DNA of 64,000 nucleotides from Blasia pusilla (taxonomy: Eukaryota; Marchantiophyta; Marchantiopsida; Blasiales). The translations under genes and the position numbers were made by a program. The notes under the pieces were generated by a model, which saw only the letters and a program-made list of their open reading frames with translations, searched no databases and was not told the DNA's origin. Positions within the stretch are counted from its first letter, which is position 1, and every line of letters begins with the position of its first letter. Where the stretch lies: NCBI GenBank assembly GCA_050084515.1, contig CM114271.1, positions 4,960,001-5,024,000 on the forward strand. Direction: 5' to 3'. Positions 1 to 11,993 of the stretch are shown here, piece after piece.

Positions 1-2
1 AT

Positions 3-56
3 CCGGATGAGTCCTCCTCGGTGAGCCAAGCCCTCACTAGAAACAATTTGAGATGA
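3..56 (+). other. possible C-terminal tail of a gene entering from the left
   Basis: One frame is open from base 3 and reads PDESSSVSQALTRNNLR before a TGA at 54-56. The next 200 bases look like a 3' untranslated region. The stretch is too short for homology, so this may be chance. Confidence 0.15.
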
Positions 57-2436
57 AGGGGACTTTCTCATAGATTACAGGTGCAAGAGACATGTCTAAG
101 CTTCAACCTAAAACATGGGGGATTTCTTTGTAGGGTAGGGGATTGACATAGGTTTACATGTGTCTTGCACTTCTCATGATGTAATGAGATGAATGTAACC
201 TATTGCAAATATGAAAATTATAATGAAATGAATCCATTTTCTTTGTATATGTCTCTGACATGCATGTTTCACTTAACTTTTGTATGCTTTTTTTGACATA
301 CAAAATATGCCATGAAAATGTTTCTTTTTAATTTGCCTAATTTTTCTTCTTCGGATTTTTCTCCTCTTGGTTGCCCAAAGGATGAAGTGGTGTTTCATTG
401 TGGTTGAACACATAAGAGCCTCAAATCATTTCTTGTTCTATATGTCTTGTTGTACTTCATATAACAACTTGATGTGAGCCGACTCGTAGGTGCCATGTTT
501 GTTGATAGTTACTCAGGTCTCTATTTTGAGAGAAGTTATCCTGTAAATCATGGGGATGGAAGGAGTTTAGATTCATCTAGTGTGACTAAATTATTGAGGT
601 TTAGAAATGTAACTTCTGATAAGAGCAGCATTTTTTAGGGACCTTATACCTAACTTCCTAACATTTACCTTCCCCCCTTGAAGTCTAAACCTATTCTTCC
701 TTCAATTTCAGTTGGATAGTGTATCTTGAGAAGCAAGAACAAAAAGGTGAAGGGGCATTATATTCAGAGAAAGACAACCTCATGAATGCCTTAAGATCAT
801 AAAGTCTGCAAGAGCAATCTCTAAGGGTTGGGGAGCTAAAAGTGGTGGAACTTTGTACAGAAACGGATTTTTTGAAGGTTTTTCCCTCTTCTTTTATTGC
901 CTAAAACCTTGAACTAGCACCTTGGATATATGGTTTTCTCAAAAGCTTCACACAGTAACTACAAAGTGACTTTGTTTATTTTTCTTCCTTTCTATTATTT
1001 CTAACATTAGTGGATACAAAAGCTTGCCACAGTTTAAATTCATTCATTTTTAGTTTCATGTTAGCGTTTATTTTTTTGTATTACTAATTCTACTTGATTA
1101 CTCATACTCTTGTGGTATTGGCTTGATCTTGAGTTGCTACCTTGCTCATGTTTTTTTCTTCTTGCTTACCTCCTCAGGATTGAACGTGTTTCTTATGATG
1201 AACTTCCAACCTATGAATACGTGTTCTCTTTCTCTCGGAGGTTGGAAGTTCATTTCTTGATGATTCTCCTTAGTTTGGATAACTTATTGCTTTCTTATAA
1301 CATACACCTTCAAATGTTCTACATCTACATCAAAAGTAACTTAAGATTGTGATGGCGATTCACCCTCTGCTCCATAAAATTTTTTTTGATCTCCTTCCCA
1401 TGTTTCATCAAAAAATATATAGATTATATCTTACAAAACCACAATCAATTGAAACGAGAGTTTTTTTTCATTTATTCTGTCTCTTCTTCTAATTTTCTAA
1501 GGCACGTTGGTCTTTGAGCATCCACTAGCACCCTCAGACTATTTTTCAATTCAGTTACCTAGATTCACCTTCCAAAATCTATCACTCACACTAATAAGTA
1601 GTGAGCACTTGCAGAAAGAGAGAGTCTCCCTTTTCCCACGTGGTACTTTCTTGCTTCGATCCTTTGCACCCATACAAGTCTAAAAAATAAGGCTACATAA
1701 TAAGTAAATAATGTGAGGCTACATTGGATTTTGTTTATTATGTAGCCATCGACCAACAATAAGTAGATTTTGGTGAAGTTGATTCCTTGAAAAGAAGGCT
1801 TGGAATCAACATATTTGGTTTCATAGCCCAAACCAAAGCCCCATATGAGACCAAGGCCCACTCCACAACCCTAACCTACCCAACATCAAAGCAACCGTTA
1901 GTCAGGGGTAAAAATACTTCCAACAACATAATCAAAAAGTCTAATTTAGGCCAAGGTGTGACTGATCAAGTAGAAATTTACCAACCCTACAGAGCAAGCA
2001 TTGTGACATGAATAATTTTTTAAAAGACCCGTGCATGTGTTCCTTCTTGATATGAATAGCTCTTGGTCTATGATTATATATGGAGTAGAAGGCACAAGAG
2101 TTCTGGCCTAATGGAGTGAATAGAATTCCTCTAAGAAATCGAGCAACTAGGTAGTTCAGTTACTGTGTCATTGGTGAAATATGATATGGAGCTTCTTGGT
2201 GACAATGATTCACAAATATATGTGTTATATAGAAGTAACAAGCATGTTGGTAGTAGTAAGAGAAGATGTATTTCACATAAGAAAATGATGTACTATTGGG
2301 AATTGCAATACCCAATAGTTTGGACTTGGGAGGTGAGTAATTTCCATTGACAAAATTCCATCGTAGAAGAGCAGAAGAAAAACAAACTGATATATTAATC
2401 CAATGGAGTCTACTGTAATGCTCTGCCAAATAGTCT
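57..2436. other. intergenic, no gene supported
   Basis: AT-rich sequence with only short ORFs that have no recognisable motif or consistent splice structure. I see no repeat shared with the rest of the window. Confidence 0.5.
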
Positions 2437-3190
2437 CTAATAGTCATATGACTCTTCATTAGTTGTGAGAAGATCAAATTTTGGTTTAACCTGTTCAAGA
2501 GATTTTAGTGCTTTCAACAACTCAATCATCAATTTGGTTCTCCCTTTGACTTTTATCCATTTGAAGCTTTCCTTATGGGCTCTTTCCTCAAACTCTCTTT
2601 GTGATCTCCTCTCCACTATCATGGCAAGCCTACACCTTTCCTTCGACTCCGACATTGAATTTCTGAAATCTTGTTGGGACCTCAATATTTCAGCTCGTTG
2701 CCTAAGGCCTTGCCTAAGCCCCTCTTGATAAGCCATCAATAGATTGTTTTTCATGCTATTTGGTTGGGGACTAGTGGTAGGATTGGAGCTCTCCGGATTG
2801 GTACTCTTCTTCATAGCTTGGGTTGCATGCATTGATCCTTCTATACTAAGGTGGTCCCCAATATCAAAAGTTTTTTGGTTATGCGGAGTCTCAGAGGATG
2901 GGAAATTTCTACCATGATCATCTTCGTAGGTAGCGCCCATCCACTCTTGATGAAAACGTGTATTGTTGAGAAATCCTTGTCTGCTTGGTTATCCATGCAT
3001 TAGCCCTCAAGTTTTGGTGGTGCTTCCTGAGGAGTTCCTAAATCATTGTCCGGATCTTGAGAATATTGGTTGTAAAAAGCTTTTGGACTTGATTGTCCGA
3101 CCTTATATCCAAACTCTAAAACCCCCTAATATGACAGGTTTGCTCCCGTCATTTTGTTCCCCGCCACGAGTTTCGTTGCCGACCCTTTGA
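2437..3190 (-). pseudogene. broken charged/coiled-coil ORF, unrecognised, probably mobile-element derived
   Basis: An uninterrupted 167-codon minus-strand ORF runs from 2940 to 2437. Its second half is rich in Arg, Glu, Lys and Gln, with a helical run around AEILRSQQDFRNSM and FEERAHKESFKWIKVKGR, and it ends LLTTNEESYDY. Upstream on the same strand the reading continues in another frame (for example VAGNKMTGANLSY and KVGQSSPKAFYNQYSQD, about 3000-3170), separated by stops and at least one frame change. It therefore looks like a decayed longer gene rather than a 167-aa protein. I do not recognise the family. A retroelement gag-like coiled coil is one possibility, given the LTR-like repeat 200 bp to the right, but this is inference. 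Confidence 0.3.
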
Positions 3191-3250
3191 GTTCCACCCA
3201 TCACATTCTTAGTGCTTGAACGCTCCCTCATTTTCCTTGTGCCTATTTAT

Positions 3251-3272
3251 CCTCGGGTTAACTAACCCGAGG
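3251..3272. repeat. 22-bp palindrome
   Basis: CCTCGGGTTA and TAACCCGAGG are perfect inverted arms separated by AC. The right half belongs to a 13-bp direct repeat (3261-3273) that recurs at 4077-4089, so the two sites bracket the LTR-like repeat. Confidence 0.85.
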
Positions 3273-3393
3273 TCAAAATCCCTTAACCACAAGTTCTGTT
3301 TGGATAAGAGAAAATAATTTGTTAATATCAGTTCATACAGGTGGGAGATTCTAGTACAGTGGAGGAGGTGCTTAAGTTTGAGAGTTTTGAAGT

Positions 3394-4076
3394 TGTCACA
3401 TCTTAGTAGCTGATAGGTAGAGATCTATCGTGGCGACGGCATACAGAGCCAACGGATTGTCTTGAGTGTAACTTCGTCCCGAGATGTCGGATGAGGTTGG
3501 CGACACGTCTGTTGCATAGGGAACGTCATTTATGGCGATTTCCCTATTTTGGTCTTAGTCCGTCGGGTGACCCGTTGACCAAGTCAACAGTCACCCGGTA
3601 ACCTGTGCATGCATGTTACCGTTGGTAGGACTATTTTTTGGAGAAGATCCTTTTAGCTCTTCCCAAGGGTATAAGAGAGGGAGAGATGGCTTTCTCAAGC
3701 CATTCTTCTCATGTTCAGCCTTAGAAGCACCTCTCTTGCATGTGTGTGTGTGGGTACGTAGGAACTAGGGTGCTAGCGTCCAAATTTCCCTCAAAGCGGA
3801 GGCTGGATGTGGCTCGATATGCCGATGTAGATTCAGGAGTGGAGTTTTAGGCCGGGTGTGCCGTTTTTACTCTGATGTTTTGGGGTCTCGATGTAGATAC
3901 GTGAGTTTTTTTCGTTTATGGATCGATCGACCCGTGTGTTGGGAAGATTGGTATTGTGTGATGTGTAGATGTGATCAACAATGTGGGTTGTGTAGCGATG
4001 TGTATGCGCACGACCAAGTCCAACTTGTTTTGCATGAGTACCTCTTAAATCATAACCCACTTATAAACCCCCTTGC
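3394..4076 (+). mobile_element. LTR-like repeat, copy 1 (probable solo LTR or LTR fragment)
   Basis: From TGTCACATCTTA at 3394 to about 3866 this stretch aligns with 58629-59098 in the same orientation. The two share blocks such as GTAACTTCGTC, TATGGCGATTTC, a GTTGACC-AGTCAAC inverted motif, GGTATAAGAG and GGTGCTAGCGTCC. A TG start, a TATA-like GGTATAAGAG at about 3668 and downstream GAGAGATGGCTTTCTC are what a retrotransposon LTR promoter would show. No polyprotein or primer-binding site follows directly. The 3' limit is uncertain because copy 2 loses similarity after about 3866. Confidence 0.55.
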
Positions 4077-4089
4077 ACTAACCCGAGGT

Positions 4090-6384
4090 TGAATCAGGGT
4101 TCGGGGAGTTTTTTCATGGGACTCGGTAAATTTCCGAGAATGTCCAATCGAAAATGGGAATTACGATTTCTGAACTGCTCTTTAGATACAAAATACAAAG
4201 AACTTGCTCGAATCCAACCGGTTTTCCATTAAAAACTTTAAAATCAATCGGATATTCTCAAATTTAATCGATTATGGGAGGAGATCCGTAACTCCGATCT
4301 CTTCCCATCATGAGGTTGAATATGGGCAAAGCGCATTTCCGTATGGATCTTTGACCCTAAACCACCACCTGTCCTTGTCCTATGATAATCGATCGCGTTT
4401 CATAGTTTTGTGTGACACGTGTTTCCCGTAAGCAGATAATCTCCCTCGTCCGTACATTTAAATCTCGACGGAGCGCATTAAAGTATATGGAAAGACGTCC
4501 ATATGACTCAATATTCTCGTAATCTCAATCTGACAGATATCTTCCCGCCGTTTTGTTCCTGGGACGACTCGGAGTGCCGGGAAAAGTTCACGTTCAATCT
4601 TTATTTGTGAAGCTTCTGAGTCTTCTTAGATACAATGAATGTGGTTTCTTCTCCAGAGAGCCACACGTGTAACACCGAAAATATTTGTACGCTGTTTTGT
4701 CTTCCAGAAACTCGGAGATGATCCAGATTCCAGTGAGACAGCCCGAAAGATATGGCGGTTTTGGTGGTGGTGGTTTCAGCCTTGAGATTGCAGCTTTCAG
4801 GGTACACGTGGTAGAATTCGGCTGGCGGGCTCCCGGAGTCGAGGGAGGGATGAGACATCGACGAACGGAGAGACTTCAGATGGGAGGCATAAGTCCGACT
4901 TAAGGGGACTGAGAATGAGGTTTTACATGGACCGTTTCCACCTTGAATGGCCACGTGTACAAGAGTCCAAACTGATGGCGTCAACCCTCGCCACATCTAC
5001 AGTACCCAAAACGCGATTCCCGTTCAAATTTCGACAGAAGAAGACAAATTTCGATCGGAAGGAAATGTCGTTGGAATCGGATAAATCAGACTTGAATTGG
5101 GAGTCGGGGATCTCTGACTCTGAGAACTTCCTCTCCCACGAGCAACAACGAACGGGAAGCCGGGGTTACGTGTTGACATTGCCGTTTCGGTTTCTCAAAC
5201 ACATACCATAAACCGACGGGATCTCCATAAGGTCTCTTTCTTTTCATCTAAATAGCCGGCCGGGATTATTATTTTAAGCAAAATATATCGTCATTGTTTA
5301 TACATGCCGGTACCGGGAATTTACCGTTCCTCTCTGGAAAACTACCCGGAGTCCCGGACCACGAGGCGCCTTTTCGAACCTACTAGTGGTCCACACCACG
5401 ACAGCAGCCCCGGATTTAAGTCAGCCTGTCACGTCTTTACTCTCGGTTCTCGTGGTACGTTCTGTTATACCCTTTTCCAATGACAGTGTAATGTTCGCTA
5501 ACGTCCTTATTTTCTTTTCATTATCTAAAATAAACATTATGAACAAAATTGTGGAATGAAATCCCCTCGAATGAATGATGCTTATTTCCAAACCCCCAAC
5601 GGACAACGAGCTCCAACGCCCTGGTAGGACGTCTCATACAGCGAACACCTTCAGGATCCTTGGACTAAAACTAGCACATCTTTTTCATGTCAGAAGGGTC
5701 TAAATCAGACCGTCAGAACTAAATAGTGCGACCTGATAAGAGTAGGCAGTGGTGTGCGGTTTTGCTCAACAGCTTCCGGTTTGGTACTTTCATGTCGTGG
5801 TATCTGTAATGTGAGGCACTCTGTAACTTTGGGTTCTTTGAAAGGTTGTAGGAACTAAGTAATGGCGCTTTATAAACTAACGAAGGAATTTAAGACATGC
5901 AACGGAGAATAAAACTATGCTGTTCGTAAAAAGGTCATCTGATGAAACTAAAAGAGCATAGAAATTCTGCAGATATTCAGCACACGGACCATGTATTGTG
6001 ATGAATCGCAGCCAAAAGTCTTCTGCTTTCCTTGAAAGTGTGGAGAAGTCATCTACAGATTGCAGCTTTATCTACCAAATCTAGATGAACAACATTCCTG
6101 GGTTGAGGCTTGAAGTCGTCCTGGATAACGGGAGCTTGAGACACCAGTCATTAAGTAGTGCCAGCCATAACCCTTGCAACCATAGACATCCTCTGCTGCT
6201 TGGTTGGTCCTAGAGACTGGGAGGGGAGGGGTGCAGAAGGAAAAAGTGCAGCAAGTACCATATGAGAGGAGGGAACAGAAAGAAAGAATAAACCATCATA
6301 GCCTGATCATCTTTCAGTTCCACAGAAAAGGACTAACAAAATGATGGACTTTCCCAGTCCTGCTACCCACCTAAGAGGGATCAA
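4090..6384. other. intergenic; downstream flank of the cycloisomerase gene
   Basis: Base composition is more mixed than in the AT-rich blocks. ORFs on both strands at 4.6-5.2 kb overlap each other and show no recognisable domain. The right end (about 5.9-6.38 kb) must contain the 3' untranslated region of the minus-strand cycloisomerase gene. I could not pick a poly(A) site. Confidence 0.5.
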
Positions 6385-9300
6385 TCAACTGCTGTTTCCA
6401 CTTTTCCTAGGAATCTTAGATGCATCCTGAAGCCAAGGAAGTCCATAACTTGCACATTGTTCCAACGAAGCTGCCCACGGAATGTCCACAATTGGTCCCA
6501 GGCTAATGCGCCAGAAATCTAAAATGATTGTCACCAGCATTGCTGCAGCTAATGCGTCAATTGCTGTTTGAGATAATGACCATGGTTTCCCAGGATTTTC
6601 ATCCAGCCTGCAAAAAGCACATAAAAGTTGTTTACACCAGTTCATGACAATATCGATGGCGCAGAGGGCTGGGAAAAAGCTTTGATAATAAATATTTTGT
6701 ATCTACTAGATGTGATCATCAGTGTCACCTCTGGTAGATACACATTTCATTTCAAGGTAACCAACAAGTCCAAGACGGTTAAATACAACTTCCATCATTG
6801 GTTGAAAACTCAAAGAAAAGATGAAATAGGGATGGCTAAAAAAGGTACAAATCTATCCCAGACACAGCAGCAGACTGACACAAGTGGCCCACAAACTGCG
6901 AATTATTTCCATAAGGTTTGAAGAGACGCAAAGTACATCCAACTTTTGCACTGAAAATTTCAACTCTAAGATACTGATGCATTCAAGAAGACAAGCAGAA
7001 CATCTTGTGTCTTCATGTCCCACGAACAAAAGAAGTAATACCCAAGAAAGAATCATCCTACTCAAAAAGCAAGTAGCCCACTGGTGACTCTACCAAGAAA
7101 GCTCATAGAAGGAATCTGACATCCACACAAGATTATCAAACTGAGCAATTGAAGATTTACACACCTGAAGAACATAGGAAAACTTGCAAAAAAGTAAATG
7201 GCATAGAAGAATGAGCCATATATGTACATCGCTTTCCTGTCCACCATTTCATAATATGGAAACTGTAAAACACAATCCGAAAATCCTCCCGAAAATTAAA
7301 AACATGAAAAGGCACTCACCACCAACCACTTTTCCTTTCAGAAAACACATAATTTCTAACCTAAATTACATACGAAAAGGTGGTATGGCAGCAACACAAC
7401 TTCTGGGGAGGTGGAGGCAGATTCTTTGACACTCACATTGGCGATAGTCAGAGCTTCCATGAGCGCAGTGATATATGATAAGATGAATATCCACAACCCC
7501 TGAATAAAAAACCTTGCAAAAGGACTGGAAATGTTCTGAATTGAATGTCGGAGTCGACGAATTGTGAAATTAGAGACCATGTGGTAAAATAAGAAGTAAG
7601 AATGAGTCAACAGGAATGTCGTCAGAGGCACCTGGAGAAAGATCACCCAATGATGAAAGTCAGACACAACTTAAAGCACTAGAGTTTCATGCTGATTCCC
7701 ATGAACATTCTTTACTTTTGGCTGCACAAGTTCTATCTGCCAGGATCGATCTGAGTATCAACAGCCATCATGGCAGAGCATTGAACATGCAAGCAGCAAC
7801 CCTCTTAGATCGAACTTGCTTGCTTTGTAGTTCTATAAACACAAGGTTCCTGGTGAAATGGAACATGAAATAAATAGCAACTGCAATATGTAAAGAGCAT
7901 AAAGAACGTACAAAACTCAAGGGATGTGTGAGAACCTACATGGTTCAACTTATAGGAAGGGAAGGAGTATGTGGCTCCCAACACTGTGAAGAAATAATGC
8001 GTCCAGAAGTAGTTTCCCACAAAACCGAAAATTGCAATCCACAAATTCGCCTGTACATTTGCTCTGGCTCTTTTCGTTAATAATCAATGCAAATTGTACT
8101 TGTACATGACCTAAATTGTACTCCTCCTCGTCGCGGTAGTTCAAAGGTTAGAAGTGAGTTAGCAGTTCGCGTGTCTACCCTCACAAGTCAGTTCTCACTA
8201 ATTCAATTAGTTGCTTGTCCCCAGACTCTTACCTTCATTCCACATTTAAATCCATCTTTCATTTTCTGTCTGTACAGATATCTACCCTTGATAATGCAGA
8301 CTCATCCCAGTACATGCCTCCCAGATTTTAAGAAAATCCACTTTCCTGAGTCTATGGGTGGATGACTTGCACCAATTATGCTAGAGTCATAATGCGCAAT
8401 GCCAGAATGCCGAACGTGGATTTGGATTGTATGATTTCTTCAAGGTGGTAGACGAAGCTATCCAGATGGTTAGGACATCGGGTTGCAGTCAAGAAGCTGT
8501 GACAAGCAAGTTTTGTATGCCATTTCTCTTACTGGCAAAAACAGAGTAACTCTTATCAGGATATTCATAAACTATCAAGAAAACTAGTGCTGTAAGGGCT
8601 TCTTTTACAATCTGATTCCAAGCCCCTTCTAGTAATGTCAGGTTAGCTATGAAAGCACCTAAACCTCTCAAGCTGGATGTAATGTAGATGTTGCCTCACA
8701 ATTTGTGGATATAAAATGCAAAACAATCCGACACCAGGTAGAGGCAACTGACCTTCAACCAGTAACGTTTGTACCATGGTCTTCCAGCATCCTCCTGCAA
8801 AATAGATGCACACCTCAATTAAACTCTACACATCTAGAGAAAATGTCTTCGAAGCAAGAATAGCAGCCTGAAATATACTTACAGGTAGGCAGAAAGATAT
8901 ATTAAATAAGGCAATGTAAAAAAGATAAGCTGATTCTCTCAGATGGATCATACCTTCCCAACAAGCACCAACGGCACTGCAAAGCATGGAACTGCACAGA
9001 CCAAGCCCAACAAGAGGTACTCCAGCTCTTGATACTTCTGTACTGATTTAACACATGTGTTCACCATACACCATCCCATTCAGATTCACACATCTCAAGA
9101 ATGTGCAATCCGGCCAAATGAAATTATGTCCAGTTTCTGCAGATATCCCTGAGTTCAATTTTCAGCCACGCCAAAGAAAAAAAAAATTGATCCAGATTGG
9201 GAACATATTTGTCCAACTCATCCAAGTACAAGCTTCCATCTTTGACTTCATTTCCAGAGTAAAACTCTTTCACATCTACAAGAAGCAGTTAGGGTGCTCG

Positions 9301-9988
9301 GTTAACCTCATAGAGCTGAAGGGGGACGACAATGCCAAGGCACAATACTATCCAGAACGGACTGTAGGCTAGAAAGAAAAGTTCTCCCCATCTCTTGCTA
9401 AGATCGGCAGCTAGCCAGAGATTATCGGAGCCTTTCTTTCCTTCTGCCAAGAAACCACCAACAAAGTGATTAGTTCCAACACAATTAAACACAGGCACAA
9501 CGCCTTGTTCGTTCTCGAAAGCGATATGACTGAGATCCACCGGGTCCAAATTTTGAACCGCAGTGTCGATGAGCGCAAACAACGACAAAAAAAATGTTGA
9601 AAGCAACCAAGAAACGTTCCTTTACAGATTAACCATGTTCTCTACCTACCATTCTAGCCCTACTCTATGGGATGGTACCCTCCCAACTTGATAAGTAGTC
9701 AAAGGGGAAATCCATCGCTTTTTCCCCGACTCTAGATTCAAACCTGTCTCGAGATCTCCACCTTAACTGTCTGAGCTTCGTAGCTGTTAGAATCGCTTCG
9801 ATTGCAGCGATAGTACCAATAAAACTCCACCTCCTCCACATTCAAGCATGCAACAGCGTTTTCAGTGCAGACGGTAGCTTCTTACTGGGCAATTCCTTTG
9901 GAGTCTCAAAATTGGCGGCACCACTATCGTCCGCGTTATCTTTCTTACGGTCGCCGACCCTCCTCTCTTTAATCTTGGAAGTCGGCAT
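6385..9988 (-). CDS. CPI1: cycloeucalenol cycloisomerase, eight coding exons
   Basis: ER membrane enzyme of plant sterol synthesis that opens the 9beta,19-cyclopropane ring of cycloeucalenol to give obtusifoliol. Minus-strand exons: 9988-9886, 9443-9307, 9037-8954, 8794-8753, 8050-7940, 7631-7437, 7262-7165, 6607-6385. All introns are GT-AG and all phases agree, giving 330 aa with a TGA/TAA-type stop at 6385-6387. Family signatures are SKRWGELFFLAYSPFW, ELEYLLLGLV, PWYKRYWLKANLW, VGNYFWTHYFFTVLGATY, THSYFLFYHM, RRLRHS, FFYAIYFFASFPMFFR, AAMLVTIILDFWR and the C-terminal YGLPW. Several hydrophobic membrane segments are evident. The family is usually about 280 aa. The extra length is a charged N-terminus (about 40 residues, Lys/Arg/Asp rich) encoded mainly by exon 1, plus a short Ser-rich tail. 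Exon 1 is inferred from a good donor (A/GTAAGA), a good acceptor (TTTCTTGGCAG) and matching phase. A TTCCACAG just before the ATG suggests an intron in the 5' leader. The core identification is firm; exon 1 is less so. Confidence 0.93.
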
Positions 9989-11180
9989 TGCTGACTGTGG
10001 AAACAGAATCACATATTCAAATTATGTTTCGACTTTTGAGTCGCAGCAGACGAAACAAAAATCATCTCTTTGCGAAGCTCCAATTGTCCGCACTACATAC
10101 AGCTGATGACTGATTTCACATCACCAGCATTGTGCGACCAGTTACTCGAATGCATTCAACCGCCGAAATAGTTTCGAAGCAGCACAAATCGAATCAGTGT
10201 CAATCAGCAAAAGATTCCTTCCCAGCACGATCCAAAAAGCCCATCAGCTCAGGCCACCCCGCCCCGTGCACTTGCCTAAAGCATCTCGCTGCAGCACATC
10301 CTCCCCCACTCCTCTCCACACCATTTTCCCCGCAGCTAACAGGAACCTTGGACCTGCCCGGGACGATAATGATCAGTACCTTGAGAAATGCTTGAACGTC
10401 AGCAAATTTCCGGATCACTCGAGGGACTCCTCAGGATGCAAAACTCATGGTCTAATTGCGCGCGTCTGGGCACAGCCACGACAGCACTCCGCTGGCCCTA
10501 AATTCCAGATCAGTCCAAATTACTCCTCCGTGCGAGCAGCTCACACCCTAAGTGTGGATTCCTCGACACAATGTGAAGTTGAAAACGCGCTTACTACTCG
10601 TCCCGACACTGCAAACAACGCTGCATCTTCCAGCGCTTCAATATCCAATCGATGGGAATCCGTGCCAACTCCAAGCTTCCCGATCCAGCCTCTCACTCTC
10701 GGAAGGTCTATACCAATAAGCAAACCTTTCTGATGACCTACTTAGCACACGCAGACATAACCCGGAAACGCCCACGGGCTCCCCGAAGAGCTCAGGCCAT
10801 CGGACTCCGAAATGATGAATATGGTCCTCCTCTCCCCAGTAGCATTGACGAGATCTGCGGTGGTTCAACACGCACACGATCGCCTTCCGAGAAATGGATC
10901 GGAGTTGCACAATTTCTCCATTAAAAAGGTCCTGCGCGAGACACTCGTTTATCACATTGCACTCTGCGATCGTTGCTTCATGGCTTCCGTTTCTCCGTCT
11001 GTCAGACCTCGTTCAAGTTCCCGATTCGCCTCTTTCTGTAAATGTGTTCCGGTCTGTTCGGTTCCTGTGCACGGAGTCACAAATCCTCGACACTGCCTTT
11101 CCTACAGCGACGATACGAATTCAGGAGCTTATTATTGGACCTATGCTCATTCCGTACAGTGTTTGTTGAGTAATTTATGT
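9989..11180 (-). promoter_or_regulatory. upstream region and probable 5' leader of the cycloisomerase gene
   Basis: GC-richer than the surrounding repeats. It lies directly upstream of the inferred start codon and contains a plausible 3' splice site (AG at 9996-9995 on the minus strand) that could end a leader intron. Overlapping ORFs on both strands (for example 10197-10733 plus) show no domain and are probably a by-product of GC content. No TATA box could be assigned with confidence. Confidence 0.35.
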
Positions 11181-11188
11181 CTTTACAG

Positions 11189-11226
11189 CATCTCCCACCT
11201 CACTCCATAAAGTGAGGTTGGAGATG
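11189..11226. repeat. hairpin, 16-bp arms
   Basis: CATCTCCCACCTCACT and AGTGAGGTTGGAGATG pair with one mismatch around a 6-nt loop (CCATAA). The hairpin sits at the outer edge of the cycloisomerase upstream region and may be a small miniature-element remnant. Confidence 0.75.
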
Positions 11227-11306
11227 TTTACGAAGTTTTCAAGGCATTCTCACCATGAACAGAAAATAAAAAACCAGCCAGAACAGGAAAGAAAAAATCA
11301 TGGCTT

Positions 11307-11349
11307 TGTAAATATGGTCCAGTGCAATCCAGTGTAAATATGGTCCAGT
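11307..11349 (+). repeat. short tandem duplication
   Basis: TGTAAATATGGTCCAGT occurs at 11307-11323 and again at 11333-11349, with period 26. Confidence 0.85.
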
Positions 11350-11818
11350 TTCGGCATAGCTCTTGCAAAACTCCGAGAAGCTGGGAGGCCAAGATAATCA
11401 ATTGGAATCTCACACAACCACGTTGCATGCTTTTTGAGTTGCCACCCAGTAAGGAAAATTTTAATCCACAAGGCTGGTGAAAAAAGTCGATAATGAGGGG
11501 CCACCTTGTTAAAATCATTTAAATGCAAAAGCGGTGTGGAATATTTTTTTGGGGTAGGCACGATGGTGAAGGAACTTTTTATATTTACAAGGTCCTCAGG
11601 AAATACATAGAAAGTGAGTTTTTTTCTGCAGTGTAAATGCCCTTATATAATCCTTAACCATAAATTTTTCATTCCATGAGTCTCCCTATTTTGTTAGAGA
11701 ATCTTAGTAATATCTTGGAACATCAAGTGGGGAGTTGGCCGAATACAAAACCGGGCTCGTTCACAAGTTTCCATATCCGTTCTTCTAAGAAATACATTAC
11801 GAAAATATGAACGAGCAA

Positions 11819-11993
11819 TCTATATTACTATTGGAGAGTGTATTCTTGATTTGCAAACACCTGTCTTCTTGACACGCGGCAATTTGGCAACTAGAAAATG
11901 TCTTCCATATTATGGGCAGCAAGAAAAAAATTAAATTTGTGTACAATATGACTAATCCCTTCACTCCCGTGCATGGGACGGGCTGTACACTAG
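11819..11993 (+). mobile_element. miniature Helitron-like element, 175 bp
   Basis: The element begins TCTATATTACTATTGG and ends GTACACTAG. It is flanked by A on the left and T on the right, as Helitron insertions are. A CCCGT-ACGGG hairpin (11966-11970 with 11978-11982) lies 7 nt before the terminal CTAG. Inside, GAGAGTGT-TTCTTGATTTGCAAACACCT matches 17478 onward almost base for base, and ACTAATCCCTTCACTC precedes the hairpin. There is no coding capacity, so it would be non-autonomous. Confidence 0.65.

Noticed and set aside
4601-5211. Overlapping 131-codon minus and 98-codon plus ORFs
   Set aside because: They overlap on opposite strands, neither has a recognisable motif, and no exon partners with matching phase were seen.
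9289-9606. ORF start at 9606 (MLSTFF...) as the start of cycloeucalenol cycloisomerase
   Set aside because: The first 54 codons read through a good 3' splice site and intron-like sequence. A phase-matched upstream exon with a good donor gives a more credible start at 9988.
10197-10733. 178-codon plus-strand ORF upstream of the cycloisomerase gene
   Set aside because: Low-complexity Ser/Pro/Arg composition in a GC-richer region, overlapping ORFs in other frames, no domain and no splice continuation. It is more likely upstream DNA of the minus-strand gene.
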